In this document: positions 49,376 through 62,665 of the stretch, piece by piece
Layout of the letters: each line of letters begins with the position of its first letter
Position numbering within the stretch: the first letter of the stretch is position 1
Program-made: the position numbers and the translations under genes
The notes under the pieces: generated by a model
What the model was told of the DNA's origin: nothing
The model's database searches: none
What the model saw: the letters and a program-made list of their open reading frames with translations, nothing else
Assembly (NCBI GenBank): GCA_018697195.1
Contig: CM031857.1
Span: forward strand, 95,272,966 to 95,336,965
Direction of reading: 5' to 3'
Origin: Certhia americana
Lineage: Eukaryota; Chordata; Aves; Passeriformes; Certhiidae
DNA: 64,000 bases

Positions 49376-52300
49376 GGGGTTATTGTCGCCAAAATGCAGT
49401 AAATAGTAAAAGTAAATATAATTGAAAAATAACCATTTTTTAAAAGCTTGGAAGGAGAAAAGCAAAACTTACCTTACAATCTTCCACATCAATGCAGTGA
49501 ACAGGCTGGCCTTATGATCCTCCCTCCCTCCCTTCCTTCCTCTCTTCGCAAAATTTTACACAGGTGTGAACTTCACTAAGGATAAAGCACTCTCTGATGG
49601 AATGTGTTTAGGACACATGGATAGTGTTTAGGACACTCCAGACAAAAAAATTAATTTCAAACATGGATTTCAGTCACATATATACTCCATAAAATTGACA
49701 AAATCATTAGTAAGAGTTACATAACATAGGTTAAGAAAATATGACAGGATGAAATGACATGATTAATAAATCACTTTACAGAAAGATTTGCTTTAAAGTG
49801 GGGAAAAATCCACCATGTTTTCCTGTCTCATATTGCACCAAAAAACATGAAACCTAATATGTTTGGTTGGAAAAAAAAAAAAAAAAAAATGCTGTGGGTT
49901 TTGCAATGTTTCCAATTCAGGCATCTGAAATAAGAACAATGTTGAGGGCTATAATGGATCAGTTTACAAGGCTGTAGTCATAGGCCTCCAGGAAATCCAT
50001 TTGTATTAATCAGCTTTCCAATTTTTCAGGTAAAATGTAGCAGTTCTGGATCATATCCAAGAATGAGGACACAGTAATAAAAAGATTCAATACATTTTGT
50101 ATGTTCTTCACAATTATAAATCAAGATGCTATTTTAGCAAGAATTAACACTTGTTTTCCCTAATGTTCCCTGTTCCTTCCCATTTATTGGTACTGTAATG
50201 AAAACTCTTCTCTCCCTACTTAAAAGCAGCCTATGATATCCATGTCTCTGCAGATATTCTGCAGCAAGTTAAATACATGAAATATTTCTATGTGACAAAA
50301 CTACTCTTTGCTGAAATTACATTCTGCTACAGCAAAAAGACGCTTCTCAAGGTGCAGCACTGTTGAACATCTTTCAGCATTTTCAGAAAAGGAAAAACAT
50401 TCCCTAGGAAAAACATTAAGCACTTACCTTCTCTTTCTTCAGCGCAACTACCACGGTCCAGTGCTTGACCATGTCTCAGCTGATTAACTCAGGAGCATTG
50501 AGAAGCAGCAGCTGAAATAACCACTGAGAACAGCGGCTGTTCTGGTATGTCACAAAGTCACTTCTCTGCATTTCTGGCAGAGTGTACAGAGATTTTTCTG
50601 CAAGTTAAGACTAACTGCATTTCACATATTTTTGTTTACCTCTAAAGTTCATGTGCAATAGAAAAAAACTGAGAACAGAGATAAAACTTGTGCATTTCTG
50701 AATTTGCTAGAACGACTCCTCTCATTTTCACGGTCTCAGGCAGAGAATCAGGGGAGGCTCAGAATGATTGATCTGTGGGTGTCTTCCTCTTTCCCCTACA
50801 TGTTTCTACCTACACTGCCTTTGGAAAAAGTCATTGGAAATTAAAATATTTTGTAAAAATACCATATTTACATTCTTCCCCAAACAATCTCCATCATTTT
50901 GAGAGGAGATGGTGGCAAGCATATTTTTCTATTAGTTGTAGATCTGTGTGATCTCCCACTGAACACTTCCTTTTTCATAAATAGTATGAGGGTTTTCTGG
51001 ACAAAACCCTCTAGTTTGAAATTCCTAATGTTTTCATTTTATCACACTGAAGTGTAAGATAGTTTTATTTGTAGCCATACAGTGATTTGGATTGGATACT
51101 GTTACTAGTAGACACATTGCCCACACTCTAGGTGTGTAGGTAGAAGTAATCAATTAAATTACTAGCAAGACATAGAGATGATACAGTGGAGACTGCCTTG
51201 TCAAATATACAGGAAACCTAATTAACCTCAGCTATCCAACTTCTGAAGTTCTCTAAATGACGAAAAGTTGTTGTCTGTCAAACAGTAACCACCATAAGAC
51301 ACTTTACTCAAGTAACCATGGTAGCATGGAACAAATGCAGTTGAAAATCAATATCCCCTTCTATGGGCAAATTGCTCTAGTTGCCATAGGGGCTGACTCC
51401 TATCTGTAGAAACCTGTGTTTCATAACTAGTGGCTTTGCATATGTTTCTGAGTTGAGTTTTGCTTCTGTTAATGCAAAAAAAAAAAAAAAATCCCATCAT
51501 AATTACTGCTTTTATAATTTTGCAAAGGACAAGTGGAAAACTTTACTGTTTCTCTTCTTTCATTTCATTGGAGTGCTAGGTCTTAGATGGTTTATACCAT
51601 GGGTCAAATCCTGGTCTGGAGCTCCCTTCTTCTGCCATTCTGTTCTCCACTAAATAATGCCCTCTCTGCTAATTTTGAATCACAGGAACTTTAGATATTA
51701 ACGATGATCCTGTTAATGTTTTAGTTCAAGTTCCAGTTTCATATTGCAGATATTCTGGGGAAAGAGCCATTAAGACAGAAGCAAGAGCTGGAGTGTTCTC
51801 TCTCTGCTGAAGCTTGTTTTAATCACCAGAGTGAGCCACCACCTAACATTTTGAACATGATGCCTTAGAGCCCATGAATCAAAGGGCTGAAGAGCAGAAG
51901 AGACCAACAGATTTTCTTAGGCTGCCCCCTGCCCTCTAGTACATACATTTTTTTTTTTTTTTTTACACTGAGCTATCTGGTGCAAACACAGCCACTGGCA
52001 CATGCAGTGAGCCCTCCTGCCAGAGCTAGTTTGCTTGACTCATGGAAGTTTGAGTCCTTCTCCTTCTTGAGTCTGTCCTTCATCGTGATAAGACAATTAG
52101 ACCCACAACTTAGACTTGTTGGCCAAAGGGATGGTTAACACAAAGTGTTGATGAGAATCATGTTTCCCTTCGGATAGAGAAGTGTTCTGAGAGAACCCGT
52201 TTTCCTCCATTCCACTGTCTCCATTTATTTCCATCAGTTCGACAAAAAAAGCAGTCCTATGTCCTCAGTGCCAAAACACAGTAAATTCAGTGAAGATACA

Positions 52301-53443
52301 AACTGGTTAAATTAGGAACAAATACATGAAAACAAATTAATTGGGAAAAAAAGAATTCCTATATTTTCATTGTTTAACATTATTCTAATATTAAAATACT
52401 AGTAACAAGTTTTTACATGGCTTGTGAAATTTACTGCCTAGCTAGTGTTTTCCATGTATAAATTTATATAGATTAAAAAAAAAAAAAAAAAAGAAGCAGA
52501 TTTTGGTATGGATAACCAGTATCTAGAGCTAGTAAAAGAAGAAAGCAACAAATTGCAAACGTCATTCTCTATTTGTTAAAGATACATAGGAATTTTAAAG
52601 TAGTAGAAAATAATTACATTTTTTTCTTAGTATGAATTTTCTTGCACTTTTTTTTCCTAATTTGCATTCTACTGAAGACATTTTTTGGAATATATGCAAC
52701 ATGAGCAATTCTGGGCAGAGGTTTCTTTGGTTTAAGTATAGCATTCTTTAGAAACATATCTAATCCAAACGAGGAATGAATATCTGAGCTTTTTCCGAAT
52801 TTATTTGTAGAAGGCAAATGCCAAGCTTCACAGAAGTCAGACTGCATTTTAAAATTAATCCTGTTCCAAGGCAATGAATTTTTATTTGAATATATTCGAT
52901 GAAACCCCATTTATGTAGATCTTTGCAACCAGGAAATTCTACCAAAATTAAATTAAAGTTCCAGTAAAATGTAAATCCTAATTCACTTGTGAGGTAGAAA
53001 GGAGTTTAAGTTCCAGTACAATAGTTTGTACATCATAAACCTGTCTTTTTTTTTTTTTCTTTTAAAATTTATTTTCATGACTGAATTTAGCTCCATCTTG
53101 CTGCGCTGATCCTATTTTCCAATGGCAAAAATTTGGTCATTAATTTCTGCCTTTATTTTCTGGAGGCTGGAATCCTTCTCAGGATATGCCTGAAGCACAT
53201 GTTCTATATTAAGCCTAATAAAATAAAATGTATCCTTAAAATTAAGCTTGTGGTTATTCTTTGCTTAATAAAAATGAATTAAGCATGTGTTAACTATTTC
53301 CTGGGATTGAATTATGCTTTCTGAGTTAGAGGATAGACTCTTTGGATTAATTTTTAACTGTCCTCTTCATAAAAACACAGATGGAGCATTCAAATGTCCT
53401 GATTGCTCACATGTTCTCATGATCTGTAGCCAGGATCTGGTAT

Positions 53444-53495
53444 GGATTTTTTTCAGTTCAGTCAGAACAGGATTTTTTTCAGTTCAGTCAGAACA
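53444..53495 (+). repeat. perfect 26-bp tandem duplication
   Basis: Two adjacent identical copies of a unit starting GGATTTTTTTCAGTTCAGTC and ending AGAACA. The chance frame at 53314-53550 passes through it, and 26 is not a multiple of 3, so the two copies are read in different frames. Confidence 0.95.
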
Positions 53496-55017
53496 GGACT
53501 TCATCTGGAAAGCAGCAGATGGAAAGAAGGGAGGGGATCCAAGTTTTTAATCCTTTTTTATTTTTTTCTTTTCTGAACAGATGTTGTTGAGATGATCAAG
53601 CCACAAATCCAACCAAAAACTGGGTAAAGAAATATATACAAACATATGTTGATACTTGGTACGTGGTTAATCAGGCAGGCTACAGTCATCTACTGCTGAC
53701 AGGAATATCTCCCTCGCATATAATGGAGATGACAGGATTTTTAGGGCTACTGTAGAAGGACTTAATTTCATCTGCTGTTTTGATTTCTCATTCAGTCAAG
53801 AGAAAAGCTAACAATAACAGTCAAAATTAATTTAGTAACAGCTAAATGGTTCAGCACAGGAGCAGGAAGTTGGTGAACAACAAGCTGAAAAGTACATGAA
53901 AGAAATTTTACCAGAATGATGGGAAGGCCACTGGCATATGGCTCAGGTTCACAGACTTCAATTTTGGGACATTATTTAACTGTATCATGTTGATTATTTA
54001 TTTACTATCAGGTGGGATACTAAATAAATGGAAAAATAATTTTATGTGATAGGATTTGCTGATCATTAATTTTCATAAAGACTATTAAATTAGAACTGTG
54101 CTGATCTTACCATGGTGGTCATGATGAAGTAATTCTAATTTTGTCAGTGATGTATTTATTGCATCTACATCTTTAAAAACCAAATTCATTACTTTGATGA
54201 CAATTCCTTCAAAGTATGCTATAAATGAGACATCTCACTTCTATTTTTTTGCAAAATTCACCAGTTAAATGAAATATATGCAAAACTTTGAAAAAAATAC
54301 TAATTACAGCTTATTAAAGCTTCTTCTACATAGTAACCTCCTCATGAAATTAGTAATTAAGAATGAAGGGGATCCCAACAGGCACCCGTTTTATACTTGA
54401 AAGCTCAGAATTATTGCTCTACAGTAAAAACTTCTTGCTATGTAACATAAGTGAAAGGAGGAATTATACAGCAATAGTTCTGTTTCTGTGTCTGAGAAGA
54501 CCAGAAATGGAGTTCATGTAGGATGGGACAGGTTGTTGTCACTGTACAGTTATGACTGCAATATTCATGGCTGAAAAAAACAACATAATATGGAGAATAC
54601 TTGCACTGAATCAATATTTACTCTTTTTCGAAAAAATTCCTTCAGATCCTTAAAATGGAAAGCATTTAACTGCACAGCATTATACTATACGTTTAAAAAG
54701 ATTCTGGTATAATCTAGGTCATACCTGACTAACCGTATAGAATAAAATGTCTTTAATTTCTTGAGGTATAAACAGACTATTATACAAGAAAATAGTATTA
54801 GCCCACATAAAAGATTTAAAAATTTGATGTTTTTATAAATACAGAAGGAAGAAAATCTAAGGAAATTCACCATGAATACCAAAGGGTCTATAATTCATTA
54901 ATTGCTGTTCCTGACAAAACACCCTTAAACCTAAAACAGTTAAACACCAGGAATGTCTAGAAAATATTTTAGTGAGGAAGATCATATAAAAACATATTAA
55001 AAAAAACCAAACCAAAC

Positions 55018-55042
55018 AAAAAAAAAAAAAAAAAAAAAAAAA
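55018..55042 (+). repeat. poly-A run of 25
   Basis: The longest homopolymer in the window, preceded by an A/C-rich stretch (AAAACCAAACCAAAC) like a smaller version of the tract at 238-386. No element body is recognised. Confidence 0.9.
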
Positions 55043-55727
55043 CAAGGACAGAGCAGCCTCCTCATAATACATGGAAATTATCTGATTTGACATATTTCAG
55101 GCCTCTTGTCTTTATGGAGTTTGATACTTCACCAAGACTGTGAAGTACCTCATGGATACTCATTAGAAATGTTGCAATTTAAGTGCTGAATACAAGAATT
55201 AATTTTACAGAACTGTCATAAAGCTACATAAATATGATAGTTTTCTTTAGACAAGGTAAAAGACATTGTTCTATCATGTCATACATGTAATTGTGGACTC
55301 CACCAAAACCTGCCTATGTATCCATCATATTATACAGAGGCTTTTATCCTTGTACTGACAAGATACCAGAAATAGACAGAAGTAAGGACAGCTGACAACA
55401 TAAACATTTAATGGAAATTATGTAAGCTAGAAAAATAAACTTTAAGTATTTATTTAAACCAAATCTGCAATTTCTTTAAAAATACATAGCAAAACTCTCT
55501 GTAGGAAAATTGGTGAAACACAAGGGCTCAAGAATACTTCATCAGAATTGAAGCACAGAGACAGGACACATATCACAAGAACGAAAGAGAAGGCTACATG
55601 ACACATGGACTTTAAGAAGGATAGAAGGAAATGAAAGAAACAAGATGCAAAGCATTTTGGCTAAATTCTAAGATCATATAACCTTGTATAGTTCCTAGCA
55701 GGTGATCAAAATATCAGAAAAGATAAC

Positions 55728-55790
55728 AACAGAATTACAGAATAATGGAGGTTTTAATGGATTTCTGGAAGGCATCTCATTCAGTCTCTA
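55728..55790 (-). mobile_element. CR1 LINE 3' end fragment
   Basis: ACAGAATTACAGAATAATGG followed by a GGCATCTCATTCAGTCTCT-like stretch aligns with the reversed bird CR1 terminus (ACAGAATCACAGAATGG, then GGTCATCTAGTCCAAC). It is short and diverged. Confidence 0.65.
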
Positions 55791-55999
55791 AGAAAAAACA
55801 AAAAAACCCACAGAAAGTACAACAGAATCCCTGTTGTAAAGAAGTGGGGAAAAAAAGACAAAAGACACCACAATACAAATGGAATAGATGGGCAAGTATG
55901 TGATGCCTTAAGATTTTAGCCTTTATATTTTTCAAATCCTGTGCTGCATTAGTGCATAACTCTAAACTTCAAATAAAGTATTAACTAGTGTCTTCACAG

Positions 56000-56377
56000 T
56001 GTGGTCAGACAAAACAACTTCTCTGGGCCTGGAACCCAAGGAAAGAAACCCTACAGCCACAGGCCCAGAAAAGTATAAACAAAAGTGAATTGAGGGGGGA
56101 GAGTGAGCTGGGGGAATATGACTTCATTACCTGAGGTTGTAACTGGACAGTTAACCCCTGATATGCAAATGAAGCAAACATATCAGGCTGAAAAACTCAT
56201 GACCATTGTCCATCTTGAGTCCAGCCTCCGCAAGGCTTTTGACTGCCCAAGGTGTATCAGCTGAAAGCCTTTATTAACCACCCACTTTATTCTCTAACTC
56301 TGTCTAGCCTCTGTTCTAGGCAGCCACCCCAAGGCATCAATGGGATAAGAAAAAGGACAAACATATTGATAGCAACA
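56000..56377 (+). mobile_element. endogenous retroviral LTR next to a primer-binding-site remnant
   Basis: About 378 bases from TGTGGTCAGACAAAACAAC to GATAGCAACA. It contains an octamer-like ATGCAAAT (56162-56170), TATAAA at 56074-56079 and a CTCTGTCTAGCCTCTGTTC stretch like retroviral U5. Immediately after it, TTGGTGTCAAAAACG (56378-56392) resembles a TTGGTG-type tRNA primer-binding site, which sets the plus strand as sense. No internal coding sequence follows. No target duplication was found, so the left edge is uncertain. On the minus strand it offers two AATAAA hexamers (56270-56275 and 56286-56291). Confidence 0.7.
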
Positions 56378-56783
56378 TTGGTGTCAAAAACGTTTTAATG
56401 GGATAAAATGCAATCCAGAACAGATTTCTGATTAAGATGCAAACAGTAAGTAGTTCAAGTGGAAACAGAACAAGAAGCTTCCAATGCAATTACAATAAAT
56501 TGTCTAAATAGTTCCATAATATTCTCAGAAAACATTAGGATGTGAATAGAACAAGGCTGGATTCACTTAACATAAAGATGCTGCATTTATCAAAAGGATA
56601 AATAATCAATATTCCAGACAATTTATCGAAAGTAATGTGCAAAAGACTGAGTATTAACAGGATTTTTGTGCTCTAGTTTTGAGTAAGAGAGTAGAAGATG
56701 AAAAATAATCATAAAACCAAAATAAAATTTCATTTAACTTTTAATTTATCTCCAGTCAAGAACACATCCATAGGCATTAGGAA
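56378..56783 (-). other. PUDP: PUDP 3' untranslated region (extent inferred)
   Basis: This lies downstream of the PUDP stop codon on the minus strand. ATTAAA hexamers (TTTAAT on the plus strand) lie at 56740-56745 and 56394-56399. The second is close to the LTR edge, and AATAAA signals lie just inside the LTR. The true cleavage site cannot be read from the sequence, so the boundary is a guess. Confidence 0.5.
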
Positions 56784-56960
56784 TCAATCATATGCTGGTA
56801 AACCAAACAGTTCTGGTTGGAAATCTTCCATGGACTTCAGCACCAGTGTTGCCTCCTTCGTAAAATCTGGATTTAATTTTTCATCTGGAATCATAACCAC
56901 TTGCATTCCTGCTTCCCGGGCTCCTTTGACTCCCTGTGGTGAATCTTCAAATACAAGACA
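56784..56960 (-). CDS. PUDP: PUDP terminal coding exon (pseudouridine-5'-phosphatase)
   Basis: The exon encodes the last 58 residues and the TGA stop. PUDP is a HAD-superfamily hydrolase that removes the phosphate from pseudouridine 5'-phosphate in the cytosol; its usual length is about 230 residues. The minus frame opens with [19 protein letters not shown], which holds HAD motif IV (the Glu-Asp pair that helps bind Mg2+) and the following helix, and continues with [15 protein letters not shown]. It ends [11 protein letters not shown], nearly the same as the vertebrate C terminus. A splice acceptor lies directly upstream (CTCAG, bases 56961-56965), and the exon starts in phase 0. The catalytic DxD motif I, cap domain and motifs II-III are on exons outside the window to the right. 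No stop or frameshift is present, so the gene looks intact. A processed pseudogene is unlikely because the intron boundary is kept. Confidence 0.95.
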   Translation of the reverse strand, partial: CLVFEDSPQGVKGAREAGMQVVMIPDEKLNPDFTKEATLVLKSMEDFQPELFGLPAYD

Positions 56961-56995
56961 CTGAGAAAAAAGGAGGTTAAGGGGAAAAAATAATT
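56961..56995 (-). other. PUDP: splice acceptor of the last PUDP intron
   Basis: On the minus strand a CCTTAAC branch-point-like heptamer is followed by CCTCCTTTTTTCTCAG at the exon edge, a strong pyrimidine tract plus AG. It joins in phase 0 to the TGT codon of the terminal exon. Confidence 0.85.
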
Positions 56996-58019
56996 ATAAT
57001 ATTACTATGAACTTCTAATAGCTTATTTTAAAAGAGAGAATGATCCTGAATTTCCTTAGTAGGAAAACTAAATTTCATTCTTGGCTTAGACACCCTGAAT
57101 TAGAATAAAAACAAACCTCTCAGTCTGAACATCTGCATGGTAATTAACCTTTAATTAATGTAAATTCAAAAAACATCAATACAGTTACTTAAATCCCAGA
57201 AACTGGTTATCCAGATGTTCCTAAGTGCTTTTATAAGGATGCATTAAATCACAAGCTTAAATATAAATTAAGCAAGTGCAGAAATACCTTTATAAGCAGG
57301 CAATTTAACTTTTCCAAACAAATTTTACAACCTGCAAATTGGCAAAAGCAGTGCTTTCACTCACAGGTATGGCATTTCCTACATACACAAGGTATGGGGA
57401 ACACTAAACTACCTAGGTCAACAGTAGGACTTTGGATGAGTGGAGACTACCTATCAGAAGAGTGCTGTCAAAGTCATTCTCTATTTGCTTAATTCTTCCA
57501 AACAATGATGAGAAAGAAACCAAGCAAATATATTGGAAAGTTACATTTAGAAAAGAAAGAGTTTAGTCAGATAGAACTTCCATGCCTTACAATAGTTACT
57601 ATAATTCCAGATTGTAGTTTGGAAGCCAAGTTGTTAAAAACAATCATACATTATTTATGTGGGTTTTGTAATTTAATGTCACAATATTGAATAATAAACA
57701 AATAAGGCAAATATATAAAAATCACATGGTCTGAAATTTTATATAATGAAAGATAATGTTTCTGGAGCTCTTTCCAGAATTTATATAATGAAGCATCATT
57801 TCCTGCCTCTTCCTGTCCATGACCTGCAAATTCAGCTTGAATTTTCAGTCATGGATAACCCAAAGCAACTTCTGGCATCCAAGGACCCAAAACATTCTGA
57901 CCTGTATTGACACATCTAACACTTCTACAATTCATACTGCATTTATTATCAATATCACTGCTACTACTACTAATTCCAAAATCACCACCACAAGTAATTT
58001 TAGTAATTGAAAACAGATG

Positions 58020-58180
58020 TTGGGATGGTTAGGGCAATTTTCCTCACATCTACAGTGTGAGGAAATCAATGCTCTCAGGCACATGGTGTGATTTCTGAGG
58101 CTGTCCTATGCAAGGCCAGGAGCTGACTTCCATGATCCTTGTGAGTCCTTTCCAACTTAGAATATTCAATGATTCTATGA
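58020..58180 (+). mobile_element. CR1 LINE 3' end fragment
   Basis: GGCTGTCCTATGCAAGGCCA, then GACTTCCATGATCCTTGTGA, TCCTTTCCAACTTAGAATAT and TCAATGATTCTATGA follow the order of the bird CR1 3' UTR end on the plus strand. The 5' boundary near 58020 is approximate. It sits inside the PUDP intron, antisense to the gene. Confidence 0.85.
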
Positions 58181-61100
58181 ACATACAACATCATACTGCA
58201 CCTTTTAGGTTCTCAAATACACAACTATTTCACTGCAGAACATAAAGGATGCACAGTGTTTATTCTGGATGTGCTCCAAGGGAATCAAGTTGCAACTTGC
58301 AAAATCTTTATTACATTCAAAGAAAAAAAATTTTGCAAGATGTATTAAATGTCTGCCCTATATATACCAATCTATCAGAGTGTGGAAGGCAAAAAATGAA
58401 AGAACCCTCTCCTGATTTCCTTTCTTTTTTAAAATATTGATCTTTGACTTTCAACACATCAGCAAAAACCTGGAGTTTGTCAAGAGAAAAGTAAAAGGTG
58501 CTTTCTATCTTGCATGTAATAAAGTAAAACATAATTAATGATTTTTAGTGAGCAAAGGAACCACAGCAATCTCTTTTGTGCTCATTTCCTTCATAGAGTC
58601 ACTGCATTCCAGTTTGAACAATGTCATACTTTCAAACATTGATCATTATCACTATTACTAACTACAAATATGTAACCAGCTGATTCTCGAAAGCTTTGTA
58701 CAATTGCTATTAGAATGGAAGCATGGTTCTGCCTACAGGTTTTGTTCTTAACAATAGCGCAGTTCATGACCTTAAGCACTCTGAGGACAGTAAATGAAAC
58801 TCTGACAGGCTTTGCTTTTTGAAGAATAAGCTTAAATGTTGCACAGAAGAGCATTATCAAGGCCTTTCAGAAACCTTTTCTGATCCAGCTCATACAAAAG
58901 AATGTACTTCACTACTCTACTTTGAAAGACCTAATTGACTTCCATGACGTCACTAAGCTTACTGTATGAGAGAAGCCGATGACTATGGAAGGCAATATGC
59001 ATAATGAAAAGCTTAACTAATTGCCTGGAACTAGACACAATTAAAACTCTTAATTACCAAAGAAACCAGGCAAATGACCCATAATTACAGTGTCTTGCAC
59101 ATTACAGGAAATAAGTGTACCAGGTCTTCCTTAAGTCTTTCTTTCTACTGAAACTTGCTGTCAACAGCACAGTCACATTTTTAATGGATGACGAAAGGTT
59201 TACAGAGGTTCACACACAAAATGGATTTATTAATACATAGAGATGTTATAAACTCTTCACTGTCCTGGACCACCCACACACTAAATTTAGAGATATGAAA
59301 GCAGCCAAGTTCTTTCCCATTTTGCATAAGTATTGCAACATCAGCATCACTCCAACTGAGAGACAGATGAGATTTATACAGACTTCAGCTGAGATTCTGG
59401 CTGCTTCTGTGCATTATTTCTAAAACTTGTGTCACTGATCAATACTACTCCTATGAGATCTCTCAAAAGGTCATACTAATATAGGACAGTTCTCATTTTG
59501 AGAAATGAACTAAATGCTTTAAAAAGTACAGCAAAGTATATTAGTTTATATTTCACTCTATGAATCTAGAAAAAGAAAAATTAATCACTTAACCAGAGGA
59601 AGAAATAATATTACTGCAGCAGCTCATTATCTCATCCTCCTACATTAAATGTAAGAATATAAGGAGAGAGTGTTAGTTAGGCTCTTGCTATGTACAGCAG
59701 GCCCTCTCTACCCTATATAATGCAAAAGTCTGGAAGGAATAATTATGTGACTAACAGGGATATCCATAAGTGCTATTGCAGTTACTGATAACCAAGAAGG
59801 CTGGAAGGATAAAAGATTAAAATCACTTTTAAAATTAAGATTTTGGAAGATCTGTGAATGTAATATATATGCATTGGGAGTGCTTATCAAAGAAATATCC
59901 TTGACCACATATGACACTACTATATCAGCTCTAAAATAGACTGAATGATGAGACTAAAGATGCCGTGATTTATACGCACAGAATTCATCTGCAAGTTTAA
60001 CACTACCATCTATTGCTCTGTAAAGAAAGAATGAAAAGAAAGTTTTCATCATCTGTCTTTAAATGACACAGAAACATTTGGTATCAGAATGTGACATATG
60101 TTCTGGGCTTCTTATGAATTGCCTCTTATACTCTATAACTTCTTTTTTTTTAATTGATGTTTTTCATAATCTAGTATATGTCCTTCATAATCTAATCAAC
60201 TGGTCAAAAGTGTGATGAGTGATTTGTAAAATTTGCATTGTAGAAATATTTGGTACCCTTTTACATTATTTTTTTATATATATGCATGATGCAGTCTTCT
60301 ATAAGTGTTTATGGACTAATAAAAATTTCATCATATCTCTAAAACAATCTCCAAGGCAGGCTGGGGGAAGAAATTTACCAAGTACAGCCAGGTCACATGG
60401 ATATCAGAATGACACTTGATTTCTGTAAACCAGAAGGTACTCAGGCCTTTCATTTCTACAGATAACTGGCTGACTGTTCATTGCCAGAAGCATTTTTACT
60501 TTTTTCTTTGCGAAAAACTAGCCCATACTATAAGGTTACAATTCAAAACTAAATAGCATCTAAGAACTAAACTATCAGTCTGAATGATATTACTACTGCA
60601 ATCACAGTTTGTGGTTTGTTCAACAACTTTTGTAATTTTTCCTTGCTCAATTATTTTTAGATTTTCAAAATAATTCCACTACTAACCACATTAGTCATGT
60701 GAGTGACCCAGAAATTTTCAAGAACCGTAATAGAATTAAGAATATAACACAGATCCATCCATATCCCATACAAAATGTTGAGATGCTTAAAATATGCTGT
60801 TTTCATTTATGGGAGGTGGTGGAAATTCACAAGAATAGAGAGGAAACAACAATTTTAACATCAGAACAGATGCTGGGCTATTTTTTAGCTCAGCTTGTAT
60901 TTTCTTTTTTTCCTATTTTTAGGAAAATATTTTATTATCAAATATTCCTTGATTTTCCAAATATCTGGGACTAAGGGGAAAATGTATTTCTGGGTGACCC
61001 ATTTACCATCAGAGTTACTTAAACATTACTGAATGAATCCATTTTAAGCAGCTGCAATATTTACAGTTTTGGTCTCCTACTGTGTTAATTGTCTGATGAA

Positions 61101-62389
61101 TTAAGAAAAAACAATAATGAAATAACTTGATTAATGTTTCTCTCCTAATCTTTGGATTTACACTCCTTCCAGAAACAGTTGGGAAAAATTCCAATAGTAA
61201 ATACAATAATGAATTACATTTCATTTTATTTTAAGGATGTGCCAATTTGACCAGCCAGGGATAACAGAACCATATTAAGTATGCTGTTAAGAAAGTAATA
61301 CAGCTTACAGCCCCACAACTTAGTTCCATTAAGGAAAATGAGGAGTAAGCCAAGATATTTTTAAATGCTATAACAAATGAATAAACTGTAAACTTAAAAA
61401 CAAATGAATTAAGCACCAGAATATTCAGCATACTAACTACAGCCACCATTCTTTATGAGTCAATGATTCATTTTAAGAACTGTTTGGAAATTACATGCAC
61501 ATATGCTTTTTAATTCAGACTTTTATTAACTCACCACTAGGAGTATGTTGCAGACCAATATAGGAATCCAATTATTTGCCATAAAACTTACAAAACAAAA
61601 AATCATTAGCATAATTTTTAAAAAGACAAAAGTGTTGCATCTGCACATAATTTGATCACTCTGGGTTTCTAGCTCTTACATAAATGCTACTTTACATTTC
61701 AGACCACACCAGCAGTTCGTTCTTCTCTCACAAACCATTCACAGAACGTTATCTCAAGGAAGGCCACAAGGAATAAAATGGTATGGATGGAGAAGAAGGA
61801 GGAGAAATTTCATATTTTTTGCTTGTTTTCAAGACTTGATCATATGAAAGGAAGTGTTTCCGTGAGTGACAGTCAGCCCCAGACACAGCAGCTCTGTGAG
61901 GCAGGGAGAAGGTCACATTTACATGCAGGGTTACTCTGATCATTCCGGATGGCTGGAGCACTCTTTTCACAGAGCACTGTGTGTTTAAGGACAGCACACT
62001 GGGAACTTTGTATGGTAACTTGTGTTACAGGCCTCAAGAAATTCTCAGGCATTTCTGAAACAGTGTCCAATTATCCCGGCAGCAGAAAGCTAACTCAATC
62101 AACTGCAGCTCGGATTAGCCATAGAGGGGTACTGTTCTTCTATGGAGAACACAAGGCAAATACTCAAGATGTTCTCTACTGAGGCTACTCATATTGCATA
62201 TGCTGGAGTTTTATGTCACTTACCTGTAAAATCAATTCTGTGCATTGAAATAGTTAATTTGTGCTGCCTTCCCCTGCACAGAGAACTACCTTTATCAAAC
62301 CCACTGACTTCCTTGACATGTAAGACATAACACATTTAAGTGATGCACCTTGTAAGCAGAGCTCAGAACTGTAGAACAAAATACCCTGA

Positions 62390-62665
62390 GGGGGTGCCTG
62401 AAGGCCATTTGGAAACACTCTATTCAACACATGTCCAGCCAAATCAGGCTGCTCAGGTCCTTGGCCAGGTGAGCTTTGAGCATTTTCAAGTATGTAGATT
62501 CCACATACATCCTGGACACCTGTTCTCATATGGCAAAACCATATGGTGAAAGCAGCCCAATGGTGAAAATGGTTTTCCAAGAATCTAGGAGTTTTTTGTG
62601 TTCTACCTTCTGCCTGTTGCCTAATGCATGATCTACACTTTGGAGAAGATGATGGGCCCATCTCA
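62390..62665 (-). mobile_element. old CR1 LINE 3' UTR fragment, diverged
   Basis: The plus strand carries a series of blocks in the order of the reversed CR1 3' UTR: TTTGAGCATTTTCAAG, GTAGATTCCACA, CACCTGTTC, ATGGTGAAAATGG, TGCCTGTTGCCT and GGAGAAGATGATGGGCCC. Divergence is higher than in the other copies and the octamer end is missing. The 140-codon minus frame at 62254-62676 runs through it and is therefore not a gene, since this part of CR1 is non-coding. Confidence 0.7.

Larger units (their letters stand above)
49376..55727. other. intergenic sequence, no gene seen
   Basis: About 6.3 kb with no recognised gene. It contains a short CCCT/CCTT pyrimidine array at 49518-49546, poly-A or poly-T runs at 49871-49889, 51476-51491, 51948-51964, 52475-52492 and 55018-55042, and the 26-bp duplication at 53444. 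The 98-codon minus frame 52614-52910 has no recognisable domain. Confidence 0.6.
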
